A stretch of DNA of 64,000 nt from Patiria miniata (Eukaryota; Echinodermata; Asteroidea; Valvatida; Asterinidae). Shown here piece by piece: positions 55,101 to 59,440 of the stretch. Where the stretch lies: contig NW_024037056.1 in NCBI RefSeq assembly GCF_015706575.1, positions 10,553,176 to 10,617,175 on the forward strand. The letters run 5' to 3'. The notes under the pieces were generated by a model, which saw only the letters and a program-made list of their open reading frames with translations, made no database searches and was not told the DNA's origin. The position numbers were made by a program, and so were the translations under genes. Positions within the stretch are counted from its first letter, which is position 1. Each line of letters opens with the position of its first letter.

Positions 55101-57509
55101 TCAGTGCAATCTGGTCTCAGGTACCCGTTTGTACTCCTGGGTGGAGAGAGGCAATTGTAGTTGAGTGCCTTGCCCAAGAACACAAGCCCCATGTTCCCCG
55201 TCGGGGTTCGGGCCCACGTACCGTAGCGCACGGGTCGAGCTCCGTAACTATTGAACCGCAGCTCTAATCTTATGTCCACTTCTTCTGCTTTGCAAAGCTG
55301 ACGTACAGATTGCAGCAGAACCAGCTGACCAGCATGACGGAGTCCTGCGTGGGTGTCTCGATCACCTCGGGCAGTCTGGTGGTCAAGACCAAGATCACGT
55401 TCCCCGAGGACGCGGCCGTCACGTCCACTGACCTCGAGACCGCTATCCAGGAAGGCCTGAATGACCGGGCCCTGACGGACGGGTCCGTGACGCTCAACGT
55501 GGACCCGCAGAGCATCGCGGTGGCACCTAGCAGTACAGGTCAGTACGAAAGAGCAAAGCTCAGCTTGCCTTGTTGAGGTTGACCCAAAATTGACAATTTT
55601 AGGCATTATTAATAATCAGCTTCTCAGTCAATCAGAGGACAGAAGATTGGGCCCTTTGGGTCCAGAAAGAAATCTCTGCCTTAGCCCGATCCTGCCAGGG
55701 TACTTTGGGTAGAGACCTCTGCGAATGCAACAACACGCAGCTTTGCAAAAATGAGTGGCGTGCAGTGTTGTAGTCAAGTCATGCATAACTCGGTTCACAA
55801 ATGTGGCCGCAAGTAACGGGAAATCAAACTACAGTGGAATGCCTTGGCCACACTTCATACGAATAGCTTTCAACTTGACTTGAGACGGGATGACTTGTGG
55901 TTGACTTGAGAAGCGCTTGCGAGGACTTGCGATAGAGTTGACGACACTTGTCATCGGAAAATTGCAAAAGCTGATCAGACGTCGGGGAGCATCAGACAGT
56001 AGCTGGAGACACTCGTTTGTGAAATCTGAAGATTGCTATCGTTGTCTTCTTTACAATACTGTTTTAGGAGAATATTTGAAATATTGAACATCTTGATGAC
56101 TTTTTGTCTTCCAACGTTGTCACTACAGAACCCGAGCCAACCAGTGAAGGTGAACCATCTGTACCAGCCACTAAGAAACCAAAACCAGTTGTAAGTAGAA
56201 ATTGAAAATCCTGATAGATTTTAATTTTCATTTTCATTGAACACACTCTTGAGGCAGACGGTAATTTCGCCCACACTACTATACCCCAGTGTTGCATTCA
56301 TTTTAATCCTTCTTTTCCAAATTTTTGTCGCCTACTTTTGTTCAAATTCCCGACTATTTTCCATCATTACTCTCCCTCCGCGCAGAAACCAGACACCGCT
56401 TCGACGGCGCGACCCAACAAGGGCAACCCGGACAACGACATCTTCTTCCCGACGACGATGACCGCCAAGCCGCAGCCCGGCGACGGCAAGACCACCATGT
56501 CCAACTCCATCAACGACGACGTCAATCACAACAACCAACTTGGCGTCAAAGACGAGAAGGAGAAAGAACAGAACTTCTTTGAAATGATTCTGAGCAACCC
56601 CGTTCTCTTAGCCGGTAAGTAAAAAAAAAGAAACCAATCTAATGGCTCATCAGGCCCATGTTTTACTCCAAGTGCAAGAAGACCAATCATGACATTTCTC
56701 TTCCCCCGTAAAGATATTCAAGTCCACCAGTTTAATCTGTAACCAATGCCAGAACCCATGCCCAGAAAATTAGGGTAAAATGTGTTGCCCAGGGACACAA
56801 CATAGCTGACTAGCATCTGGATATGTATCTTCAGGTTTCTTAGTATGAAAAGAAGAAATATTACTGTTCCCCTGGATGGGATGCCGGATCAGATTCCTCA
56901 GATTACTCCTGAGCTAATGCTTGTAACTAATCCTGGGTAGAGAGAAGCAAATAGAGTAAACTGGCTTGCCCAAGGACACAACATGTGACCAGCAACACAC
57001 TTTGACCCTCTGATTTCGAATCATGAGTCGCATTCCTTTTAACCATACTTTCCAGCCTTGATTGGGAAACTCCCCAACTACCAAAAGCTGACACCCATTC
57101 CAGGGTAGAGAGAAACAAATATGAGTAAAGCTGCTTGCCCATGGACACAAATTGTAACCAACACCTGGATTCAAACCCAAGCTCTCTGATCATGAATTCA
57201 ATTATTTAAAAGAAGTCGCAATTTCCCACCCTTACATTGGACAGTCCTTGTTATCCCTGAGATCGTTCCACTATCGGCCTGTCGTTATCAAGACTTGTAA
57301 CTCATCACGAAAGTTTGTGTCTTTCTTTTTTTGTAACTTCAGCTCTCGTCGGCGCAGTTGTACTCACCCTGATCACAATCATCCTGATCATCATGTTCAT
57401 GATCTACCGCGTCAAGAAGAAAGACGAAGGCAGCTACTCGCTGGACGAGCCCCACAAAGTCAAGGATCCCACGACTTACTGGAAAGACACCAAGGAATTC
57501 TATGCATAA
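6662..57509 (+). CDS. SDC: Syndecan with a SEA-like ectodomain, seven-exon gene
   Basis: The coding join is 6662-6727, 42706-42856, 54227-54360, 55298-55538, 56129-56190, 56386-56614 and 57343-57509. That is 1,050 bases, 349 residues plus TAA. All introns are GT-AG with phases 0,1,0,1,0,1. Layout: signal peptide 1-23; acidic segment with Ser-Gly sites at S36-G37 and S62-G63; SEA-like domain about 79-192; Pro/Thr/Asp/Lys-rich stalk 198-290; one transmembrane helix about 291-315; cytoplasmic tail 316-349. The tail has the syndecan hallmarks: C1 RVKKKDEGSY (317-326), a variable region with Tyr340, and the C2 PDZ ligand EFYA (346-349). Syndecans are cell-surface heparan-sulfate proteoglycans acting as co-receptors for growth factors and matrix; C1 contacts the cytoskeleton and C2 binds PDZ proteins such as syntenin. 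Identity is near certain. The SEA-like domain is unusual for the family. Confidence 0.96.
8507..9575. mobile_element. TTAA-flanked CCCTAACCC element, copy A, with an insertion
   Basis: The ends read TTAACCCTAACCCC and GGGTTAGGGTTAA, a terminal inverted repeat abutting TTAA, as in piggyBac-type non-autonomous elements. The body is rich in CCTCAATCCTCCAAAATCCT and has 43-bp tandem units (copies near 9375 and 9418). It is split by a separate insertion at 8687-9315 that copy B (42901-43470) lacks. No coding potential. Confidence 0.75.
8687..9315. mobile_element. Hairpin-bearing insertion (629 bp) with its empty site known
   Basis: Comparison with the uninterrupted copy at 43075-43085 shows 629 extra bases after TTTAAAT and before GAAGGATAA. 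The insert starts with a 165-base palindrome (8689-8853): two 76-base arms matching at about 71 positions around a 13-base centre. The remaining part is bounded by ATTCATAAATACCT (8854-8867) and its exact inverse AGGTATTTATGAAT (9302-9315). No transposase is present, so it looks non-autonomous, of unknown superfamily. Target duplication is unclear, 4 bases (AAT plus one) at most. Confidence 0.8.
10712..11145. mobile_element. Inverted-repeat element, GGTAATCCTTACTTTTAGGAC ends
   Basis: The left end GTAATCCTTACTTTTAGGAC is inverted at the right end as GTCCTAAAAGTAAGGATTAC, with one extra or changed base. A shorter relative lies at 24595-24846. There is no open frame of note inside. It is a non-autonomous DNA element in intron 1. 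Confidence 0.7.
11388..11585. repeat. Dispersed repeat with GGCGGCCATTTTGAA core, copy 1
   Basis: It shares TTTCCTGAGTCCAA, GGCGGCCATTTT, ATAGCCCGG, AGGGCCTCC and GCAGGACGCTAAA in the same order with 16186-16404. An inverted fragment (TTTAGCGTCC to GGCCGCCTCC) sits at about 16055-16093. This is an interspersed repeat family of unknown class with no coding role. Confidence 0.65.
12946..13583. repeat. Three tandem copies of a 210-bp unit
   Basis: The word TAAATTAGATTGGATTTA starts at 12951, 13161 and 13371, exactly 210 bases apart. The copies are nearly identical, differing by one T in a T run, a TACATG insertion in the third copy and loss of an AT in the third. This is a very recent tandem triplication within intron 1. 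Confidence 0.95.
13815..14152. mobile_element. TTAA/CCCTTA non-autonomous element, copy 1
   Basis: The 338-base element has ends TTAACCCTTAC and CTAAGGGTTAA, fitting piggyBac-like TTAA targeting with CCCTTA termini. A near-identical copy in the opposite orientation lies at 34600-34932. No transposase is present. Confidence 0.85.
14282..14768. mobile_element. TTAAAGGGAA-ended element, copy 1 of 3
   Basis: The left end TTAAAGGGAATATAC mirrors the right end GCAAATGTTGTATTTTCCCT followed by TTAA. The body shares TTTTTGCTGTAATTTTCAGA and AGGATGCTTTA...CACTAACAGTCCAGCAAGG with copies at 35450-35939 and 50003-50601. TTAA at the ends suggests a TTAA-targeting non-autonomous transposon. Confidence 0.8.
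15780..15945 (-). repeat. tRNA-related SINE-like fragment
   Basis: It shares TTTTGCCTTTCACC(G/A)TCATAAT and a later GGTGGGACT...CTGCTTAC block with 51541-51690. On the minus strand the latter resembles a tRNA T-arm (GTTCGAGTCCCACC type) in decayed form. Diverged copy; the class is inferred from the B-box-like word only. Confidence 0.4.
16186..16404. repeat. Dispersed repeat with GGCGGCCATTTTGAA core, copy 2
   Basis: This is the second copy of the family at 11388-11585, with two GGCGGCCATTTTGAAAAA blocks inside. Long poly-T and poly-A runs flank it (16094-16122, 16342-16360, 16407-16424), and an inverted partial copy lies just upstream. The arrangement can fold back on itself. Confidence 0.6.
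19174..19266. repeat. Two tandem copies of a 47-bp unit
   Basis: ATTTATTTTGGTTGTTTTTG starts at 19174 and again at 19221. The units appear identical, so this is a recent small duplication. Confidence 0.85.
20319..20722. mobile_element. TTAA-flanked GGAGGATTTTG-rich element, copy 1 of 3
   Basis: The ends read TTAACCATTACC and GTTAGGGTTAA. The interior carries repeated TGGAGGATTTTGCAGGATTG words and GGATGCACTGTGTCAAGG, GCTCAGCCGTGCATAAAT and CCGCACTGCTCCAGA. Copies lie at 43473-43868 and 51001-51424. Truncated relatives starting TTAACCCTA occur near 19361 and 35968. No coding potential. Confidence 0.7.
21618..21646. repeat. (TACATG)n microsatellite
   Basis: This is the longest pure run of the self-complementary ACATGT word that is scattered all over the window (for example 14814, 15403, 17090, 26680, 35297, 49940, 59796). 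Confidence 0.85.
24595..24846. mobile_element. Inverted-repeat element, CTTTTAGGACCC ends, short copy
   Basis: The left end GTTACTTTTAGGACCCC and right end GGGTCCTAAAAGTAA are inverse of each other and match the element at 10712-11145. The short interior is non-coding. Confidence 0.65.
25770..25960. repeat. Partial copy of the TTAAAG...CCATTTG element family
   Basis: GTTAAAGGTAGAGTA, CCAAAAAGTAACTGAC, TACTTGGTT, ACTCCCTGTGAAAT and TGTCATTTTGAAGAA appear in the same order as in 37888-38418. The right half is missing or decayed. A further weaker copy lies at about 45470-45815. Confidence 0.6.
27101..27230. repeat. Dispersed repeat shared with the syndecan 3' flank
   Basis: GGGGTAATCCTATACAATAGCACTGCCCGG followed by (CAGT)n and CTCTGGGACCAGC also occurs at 58118-58230. 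Same orientation; class unknown. Confidence 0.65.
28719..29235. repeat. About four diverged ~130-bp tandem units with poly-C tracts
   Basis: Each unit has a tract of about 10-20 C, then a TGTGATGTC(A/G) block, GCTGGGTCC, GGCCAGACCT and a TTACCAGAC block. Unit anchors lie near 28773, 28905 and 29048, with a weaker one at about 29157. The open frames across it only translate the C tracts into Pro runs. Confidence 0.75.
30721..31056. repeat. Dispersed TGACTG-rich repeat, copy 1
   Basis: CTCTGTGCCAAGTTGTC, AATCAAGTGACTGTTT, AAAGCAGGATTGACTGGC and GATTGATAAGCCAGCTGTGC recur in order at 49168-49458. It begins and ends with short inverted CAGTCA/TGACTG words. Interspersed element of unknown class. 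Confidence 0.7.
32025..32640. repeat. Two ~300-bp tandem units with G tracts and (TG)n
   Basis: The series GAATCAGCTA, ATTCTGAG, AATCATTAT, GGGGAAGAAAAGTG, G tract, CCCCTGTCCCC or variant, and CATGATAATTATGTACCATG occurs twice about 298 bases apart. A (TG)n run is at 32195-32209. The long frame across the first unit reads only glycine- and valine-rich low complexity. Confidence 0.75.
32808..33812. mobile_element. 1-kb element with ~180-bp terminal inverted repeats
   Basis: The left arm (about 32808-32977) and right arm (about 33604-33812) are inverse copies. Shared blocks are TATATAAGAG, CTCGGCCTCCGAGA against TCTCGGAGGCCGAG, CGCTCCACGTCCGTGG against CCACGGACGTGGAGCG, and GTGTCTTCCGCC against GGCGGAAGACAC. 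The middle is GC-rich against its surroundings, has short frames only and no recognised transposase. It appears to be a non-autonomous DNA transposon. Confidence 0.8.
34600..34932. mobile_element. TTAA/CCCTTA non-autonomous element, copy 2 (inverted)
   Basis: This is the near-perfect reverse complement of 13815-14152. The left end is CATAACCCTTAC (TTAA decayed to ATAA) and the right end is GTAAGGGTTAA. Both copies lie in intron 1 in opposite orientation. Confidence 0.85.
35450..35939. mobile_element. TTAAAGGGAA-ended element, copy 2 of 3
   Basis: The ends are TTAAAGGGAATGTAC and GCAAATGTTGTATCTTCCCT then TTAA. It shares the body words of 14282-14768, including GTCCCTAACA and AGGATGCTTTAGACTG. 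No coding potential. Confidence 0.8.
35966..36070. repeat. Fragment of a CCTCAATCCTCCAAAATCC-rich TTAA element
   Basis: It starts TTAACCCTAACCACTGCCTC and carries CCTCAATCC(T/C)CCAAAATC words like the elements at 8507 and 42901. The right end is not found. Confidence 0.55.
36757..37160. repeat. 34-bp minisatellite, about 12 units
   Basis: The unit CCTGTTACTCCCTGTACTGC is followed by either CCAAAACTGCCCTG or CCCAAACCACCCTG, 34 bases in total. The two versions partly alternate in the first units. Because 34 is not a multiple of 3 and the unit lacks stops, forward frames stay open for over 170 codons. These frames are a by-product and not genes. Confidence 0.93.
37888..38418. mobile_element. 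TTAA-flanked element with AGTCCATCATTTG inverted ends, full copy
   Basis: The left end TTAAAGCCAGAGTCCATCATTTG mirrors the right end CAAATGATGGACTATACTTTTAA. It contains CCAAAAGTAACTGGCG, CTCCCTGTGG and TGTCATTTTGAAGAA near the left and GCAATTTTGTTGCTTCAAATGAA near the right. Related copies are at 25770, 40336-40410, 45470 and 58823-59401. It is non-autonomous. A G tract (37867-37887) abuts it. Confidence 0.75.
40430..40622. mobile_element. Snap-back element GGGGCCAATTTC...GAAATTGGGCCC
   Basis: The 190-base palindrome has the left arm CCAATTTCACGGCGCTGCTAAG inverted at the right arm, and inner arms with AAAAGTCTGGCTTATA against TATAAGCCAGGCTTTTT. The CTAAGCA words recur in a partial copy at 40915-40965 and in the related loci at 48030, 52958, 58700 and 61000. 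Confidence 0.8.
40806..40866 (+). repeat. tRNA-like T-arm fragment, probably SINE-derived
   Basis: The segment AAGTCGTGGGTTCGAGTCCCACC matches a tRNA anticodon-stem remnant plus T-arm with the B-box GGTTCGAGTCC. Upstream AACCCACGACCT is its inverse, so this is a head-to-head fragment. No complete acceptor, D-arm or discriminator structure is present, so it is not a working tRNA gene. Confidence 0.5.
41414..41916. mobile_element. Whole-length snap-back element, ACAGGGTGAAT ends
   Basis: The left half (ACAGGGTGAAT, CGAAACCCAAATG, AGTTCTGCATGTAGCACTTT) is repeated in reverse in the right half (AAAGTGCTACATGCAGAACT, CATTTGGGTTTCG, ATTCACCCTGT). Arms of about 240 bases leave only a very short centre near 41675. 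The flanks show ATTT on both sides, a possible 4-base target duplication. A shortened relative sits at 2895-3066. Confidence 0.85.
42706..42856 (+). CDS. SDC: Syndecan exon 2: acidic glycosaminoglycan-attachment segment
   Basis: The exon follows TCTCATTTAG and ends before GTAAGATA; it enters in phase 0 and leaves in phase 1. It gives residues 23-72, rich in Asp and Glu. Two Ser-Gly sites in acidic context, IDGSSGDGAE (S36-G37) and AELGSGTD (S62-G63), fit heparan-sulfate attachment by xylosyltransferase. The N-terminal mature sequence with Tyr31 among acids resembles the amino-terminal attachment region of other syndecans. GC-rich codons contrast with the AT-rich introns. Confidence 0.93.
42901..43470. 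mobile_element. TTAA-flanked CCCTAACCC element, copy B, uninterrupted
   Basis: The ends are TTAACCCTAACCCCC and GGGTTAGGGTTAA. The interior has six to seven 43-bp tandem units (starts near 43141, 43184, 43227, 43270, 43313, 43356 and 43399) built on CATCCTCAATCCTCCAAAAT. It inserted only 45 bases after syndecan exon 2. The 209-codon open frame across it is a repeat artefact. Confidence 0.85.
43473..43868. mobile_element. TTAA-flanked GGAGGATTTTG-rich element, copy 2 of 3
   Basis: It is directly next to copy B of the CCCTAACCC element, with the TTAA sites two bases apart. It shares GGATGCATTGTGTCGAGG, GTTCAGCCGTGCATAA and CCGCACTGCTTCTGG with 20319-20722. It ends GGGGTAAAGTTAA. Confidence 0.65.
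47090..47310. promoter_or_regulatory. Candidate intronic regulatory block
   Basis: This repeat-free, compositionally balanced block contains CACTAATTGG, GTCATTAAAGG and CATTAATTGAG, which are homeodomain-type TAAT cores. It stands out from the repeat-filled surroundings. Function is a guess that only conservation could support. Confidence 0.2.
48030..48240. repeat. Diverged GGGGCCAATTTC / CTAAGCA snap-back copy
   Basis: It starts GGGGCCAATTTCGATG and carries GCTAAGCAGG, GGTTACCAGCCAAAA and TCGCTAAGCAG, as in 40430-40622. The right end is decayed. Confidence 0.55.
49168..49458. repeat. Dispersed TGACTG-rich repeat, copy 2
   Basis: Same order of words as 30721-31056, with a (CATA)-TACATGTA insertion near its start and a shorter centre. 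It is in the same orientation as copy 1. Confidence 0.7.
50003..50601. mobile_element. TTAAAGGGAA-ended element, copy 3 of 3
   Basis: The left end is TTACAGGGAATATACAACAT and the right end GCAAATGTTATATTCCCTTAA. An internal direct duplication of about 130 bases (GCCAGTGTTGGAAAATGATA at about 50331 and 50440) explains its greater length. Intronic and non-coding. Confidence 0.75.
51001..51424. mobile_element. TTAA-type GGAGGATTTTG-rich element, copy 3 of 3
   Basis: It starts TTACCCTTACTTTCTTC and ends CCAAGGGTTA. It shares GTTCAGCCATGCATAAAT, TGGAGGATTGAGGCAGTGG and TTTTGCAGGATTGAGGTTGC with 20319-20722. The terminal TTAA sites are mutated. Confidence 0.65.
51541..51690 (-). repeat. tRNA-related SINE-like copy
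   Basis: Read on the minus strand, CACTAGTCAGCAGAAGGTCG then TGGGTCCAAGTCCCACC resembles the anticodon and T-arm part of a tRNA. The rest (GCCTATTATGATGGTGAAAG on the same strand) is shared with 15780-15945. No intact tRNA. Confidence 0.5.
52958..53273. mobile_element. Snap-back element GGGGCCAATTTCATAGAGCTGC, with expanded end
   Basis: Left CCAATTTCATAGAGCTGCTTAA is inverted as TTAAGCAGCTCTATGAAATTGG near 53270, and CCGGCCAAAACTCCATGTGA is inverted as TCACATGGAGTTTTGGCCGG. The AAGCACAAACTTTGCTT word is tandemly amplified on the left arm only (52980-53075). Confidence 0.8.
53636..53965. repeat. SINE-like repeat (GCGCACTTATCTACCAAC...CTCAAGGCGCT)
   Basis: The order TCTTATATAGCGCACTTAT, ACTCAAGGCGCT, CGTGCACACAGGACCTACGG, CCCATCCGAAGGACGAAGCA and AAAGTGCCTTGCTCAAGAGC belongs to a type of short repeat common in marine invertebrate genomes (recollection, not checked). 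The AAAGTGCCTTGCT word is duplicated. The tRNA-like end is absent. Confidence 0.55.
54227..54360 (+). CDS. SDC: Syndecan exon 3: first half of the SEA-like domain
   Basis: The acceptor is CTCTGCAG and the donor GTG|GTAAGT; it enters in phase 1 and leaves in phase 0. It gives residues 73-117. After a short linker, FDNTMRIMKISN fits the first SEA strand and DPNSIQSMQVFGQVCSVL (running into exon 4) fits the first helix. In SEA proteins this part typically has an acidic or Asn-Ser turn before the helix, seen here as NDPNS. C115 is one of two cysteines in the domain. Confidence 0.92.
54361..55297 (+). other. Syndecan intron 3
   Basis: This phase 0 intron runs from GTAAGTCTG, followed by (GTTT)n near 54370-54403, to the acceptor TTTGCAAAG. 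It contains a SINE-like unit at 55070-55265 and nothing else recognised. Confidence 0.85.
55070..55265 (+). repeat. SINE-like copy in intron 3
   Basis: CTGGGTGGAGAGAGGCAATT and GAGTGCCTTGCCCAAGAACA are followed by GGGGTTCGGGCCCACG, a decayed tRNA T-arm. It ends about 30 bases before exon 4, close to the splice acceptor. The same family occurs at 56880-57200. Confidence 0.6.
55298..55538 (+). CDS. SDC: Syndecan exon 4: second half of the SEA-like domain
   Basis: The acceptor is TTTGCAAAG and the donor ACAG|GTCAGT; it enters in phase 0 and leaves in phase 1. It gives residues 118-197. VGVSITSGSLVVKTKITF (135-152) has the alternating pattern of the central SEA strands with the G142-S143 pair. 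TDLETAIQEGL (161-171) fits the second helix and GSVTLNVDPQSIAV (179-192) the last strand. C134 precedes the central strand. The 5' part is helix LTYRLQQNQL. Codons are strongly G/C-ending, unlike the introns. Confidence 0.92.
55539..56128 (+). other. Syndecan intron 4
   Basis: This phase 1 intron of 590 bases runs from GTCAGTACG to the acceptor TCACTACAG. It has ACTTGACTTGAGAC-type short repeats near 55875-55940. No other feature seen. Confidence 0.8.
56129..56190 (+). CDS. SDC: Syndecan exon 5: Pro/Glu/Lys stalk segment
   Basis: The small 62-base exon has acceptor CACTACAG and donor GTT|GTAAGT; it enters in phase 1 and leaves in phase 0. It gives residues 198-218, rich in Pro, Glu, Thr and Lys (EPEPTSEGEPSVPATKKPKP). 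It is an extended, likely O-glycosylated or proteolysis-prone stalk. No Ser-Gly site. Confidence 0.85.
56386..56614 (+). CDS. SDC: Syndecan exon 6: Thr/Asp/Asn stalk and juxtamembrane region
   Basis: The acceptor is CTCCGCGCAG and the donor CCG|GTAAGT; it enters in phase 0 and leaves in phase 1. It gives residues 219-294. The stalk has Thr/Pro clusters (PTTMTAKPQPGDGKTT) and then a charged juxtamembrane run (KDEKEKEQ) before FFEMILSNPVLLA, which starts the membrane segment. Basic-acidic stalks near the membrane are where syndecans are shed in other animals. Confidence 0.9.
56615..57342 (+). other. Syndecan intron 6 with SINE-like copies
   Basis: This phase 1 intron runs from GTAAGTAAAA to TTGTAACTTCAG. 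It contains two clear related units (about 56880-57030 and 57040-57205) and a partial one (about 56755-56830), each with a CTTGCCCAAGGACACAA block. The first two also carry GTAGAGAGAA and a decayed tRNA-like end (GGATTCAAACCCAAGCTCTC in the last). Intron 5 (56191-56385) shows nothing special. Confidence 0.7.
57343..57509 (+). CDS. SDC: Syndecan exon 7: transmembrane helix, cytoplasmic tail and stop
   Basis: It enters in phase 1 after TTGTAACTTCAG and gives residues 295-349 then TAA at 57507-57509. The helix ALVGAVVLTLITIILIIMFM has A294/G298 at the small-xxx-small positions used for syndecan dimerisation, without the full GxxxG. The tail keeps the C1 motif (R317 to Y326), SLDEP, Y340 and the terminal EFYA. 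One exon coding for both membrane and tail is the standard syndecan arrangement. Confidence 0.97.
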
Positions 57510-57790
57510 AAGAAACAGCTTTTGTTCTAGTTCTTTTTTTCTTTCTCTTTTTTGTTGTTGTTGTTTTCTTCTTCTTCCCCGTTAACTTATGAAGGAATTT
57601 ATGGATTTTTTTTCTCGGTGGTTATATTTCTGGCTTCTTTTGTCGTCCAGGTCAGGTGCTGATATGTGGAGAGAGTAGATTTGGTAAAGAATTTGTTTCG
57701 TGAACTGCGAAGAACAAAATGAGGCAAGTTCAGTAAAGCTGGTTCCAGAGTACTCTCAATTGTATTATGTTGAAGTCTTCATGCATTGGT

Positions 57791-58082
57791 CTTAGGCCAT
57801 CAGCCTTGGAGTTTGGTCAGTATCAAATCAGGGCATAAATGATAGTAGGCTGCATGCGCAAAGTATGTACCGCCCCTCGAGTGGTAAGAAGCATTTTGAT
57901 GGACATTTTGGAAGAAGGGCGATAACACCCAAAAAGCTGCCAACACTGCAATGCTGCATTTGTATCGCATATTTTCCAACTCTGGAGGTGTATACCTTGC
58001 CAAAAATCGCTCTGACGAATACTCACCTCATTTGATACCGGCGGCCACAATTTTTGGAATACCCGGTAGGCTGATGGCCTAT
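57791..58082. mobile_element. Short element with AGGCCATCAGCC inverted ends
   Basis: TTAGGCCATCAGCC at 57791 is mirrored by GGCTGATGGCCTA ending near 58082. The 290-base spacing, lack of coding and position just behind the stop codon suggest a small non-autonomous DNA element. Confidence 0.5.
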
Positions 58083-58117
58083 CTACACTACGGGCCGGAT
58101 TTAGCTTATTCATTGGC

Positions 58118-58230
58118 GTTACGGGGTAATCCTATACAATAGCACTGCCCGGCTCACAAGTACCAGTCAGTCAGTCAGTCAGAGAGATAGGAACGAAGAG
58201 GACACTAGACCAGTTCTCTGGGACCAGCAA
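58118..58230. repeat. Second copy of the 27.1-kb dispersed repeat
   Basis: GGGGTAATCCTATACAATAG, CACTGCCCGG, (CAGT)n and TCTCTGGGACCAGC appear in the same order as 27101-27230. Confidence 0.65.
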
Positions 58231-58699
58231 TCATAAGGCATTTCACAGTATGAAATAGAGTTATGAAACATTGGTTAGAGTTAATCGTCGATGGGCGTCT
58301 AGTCTTGTAAAAATTAATACTCCAAGCAGAACTGAGTTTGTATTTTTCTATGCATTGCTTGAATCAAAGAGTGTCGTTTTTGTTGAAACTTTTTGACTGG
58401 ATTATTGTTTTTTTTGCTATTTTGTTGGTTGGCTTTTAAATGCTGGAAAGAGTGTATAGTGTTTGGAGAATTAGGGGAACTTGTAAAAAAAAAATTGCGA
58501 AATGTTTTTATTCGGTAGCTGTAGTTTCTGTATTGGTCTTTCCCCAACATTGAAATGATTTGAATCATTCACAGTACAGGAAAAAGCTTTTTAGAGGCCA
58601 CTGTTTTTTTACAGAGAATGAAAAGAAATTGCACTTTTACACTGAGAAGAATTTGTGTTGTCCGCTATTATTCACCACTGAAGCTATACACTTAACTTA

Positions 58700-59440
58700 T
58701 TTCGTGGAGCGAAAATATTTTAAGCAGAAAGTATTGCTGAGCAAATTTTATATGCGCCAAGTACCAGTCACAGGCAGTGTATTCCATGCCATTTTAGCCG
58801 GTAACCTGATTTAGCTATGAAGTTAAAGGTAGAATGGACCATTTGTCATTTGTGCATTGATTTTCATTTGAAGCAACAAAAGTGCTTAAAATCTGAAGAC
58901 CGGATGCTTAACAAGTACAAAACTTGATGAAGGTTTAGCTCTGTGAATGCTGTATATTTTGAGAAAACCACAACATTCTGGATCTTGATGTCAGTCCAAA
59001 AGTTGCCGAGTCTATTTTGAATTGCGCCCTCTTGTGACACAATCACGAAATCATGACACGATTCTTATGCAGCCGATTTTGGCTGCGTGATGTCACACAC
59101 TGAACCAGCGAATAGCCGCCGCGTGCGTGCATTCATTTGTGCGTCGTGTCAAAGCTTGCACCCACTCACGGATTTACCCAATATCAAGCCAGCAACTACT
59201 AACGGAAATTTTCAATAAATGTGTCACTTGGCACATCTTTGGAAATGACCTTCTTTTGTTGTTTTCTTCAAAATGACAGCATGCCAGAAGGAATAATTTC
59301 ACAGGGAGTCTAGTGTCTGTACAATCTTTCAACCAAGTAAGATTAACGATAATTTGGTCGGTTACGTTTTTGATAGCTGCAAATGGTCCACTCTACCTTT
59401 ACAATCTGTGCTCGGCTGTCTCATGAAATTGGGCTCTGAT
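58700..59440. mobile_element. Snap-back GGGGCCAATTTC element split by a TTAA element
   Basis: The host carries TTTAAGCAGAAAGTATTGCT, AGCCGGTAACCTGATTTAGC and, after the insert, GTGCTCGGCTGTCTCATGAA then ATTGGGCTC. The inserted element at 58823-59401 starts TTAAAGGTAGAATGGACCAT and ends ATGGTCCACTCTACCTTTA, a relative of 37888-38418. Nested insertion gives relative ages: the snap-back came first. Confidence 0.7.

Noticed and set aside
55070..55606. A 178-codon minus-strand frame
   Set aside because: It is the antisense of syndecan exon 4, open because of the GC-rich codons there.
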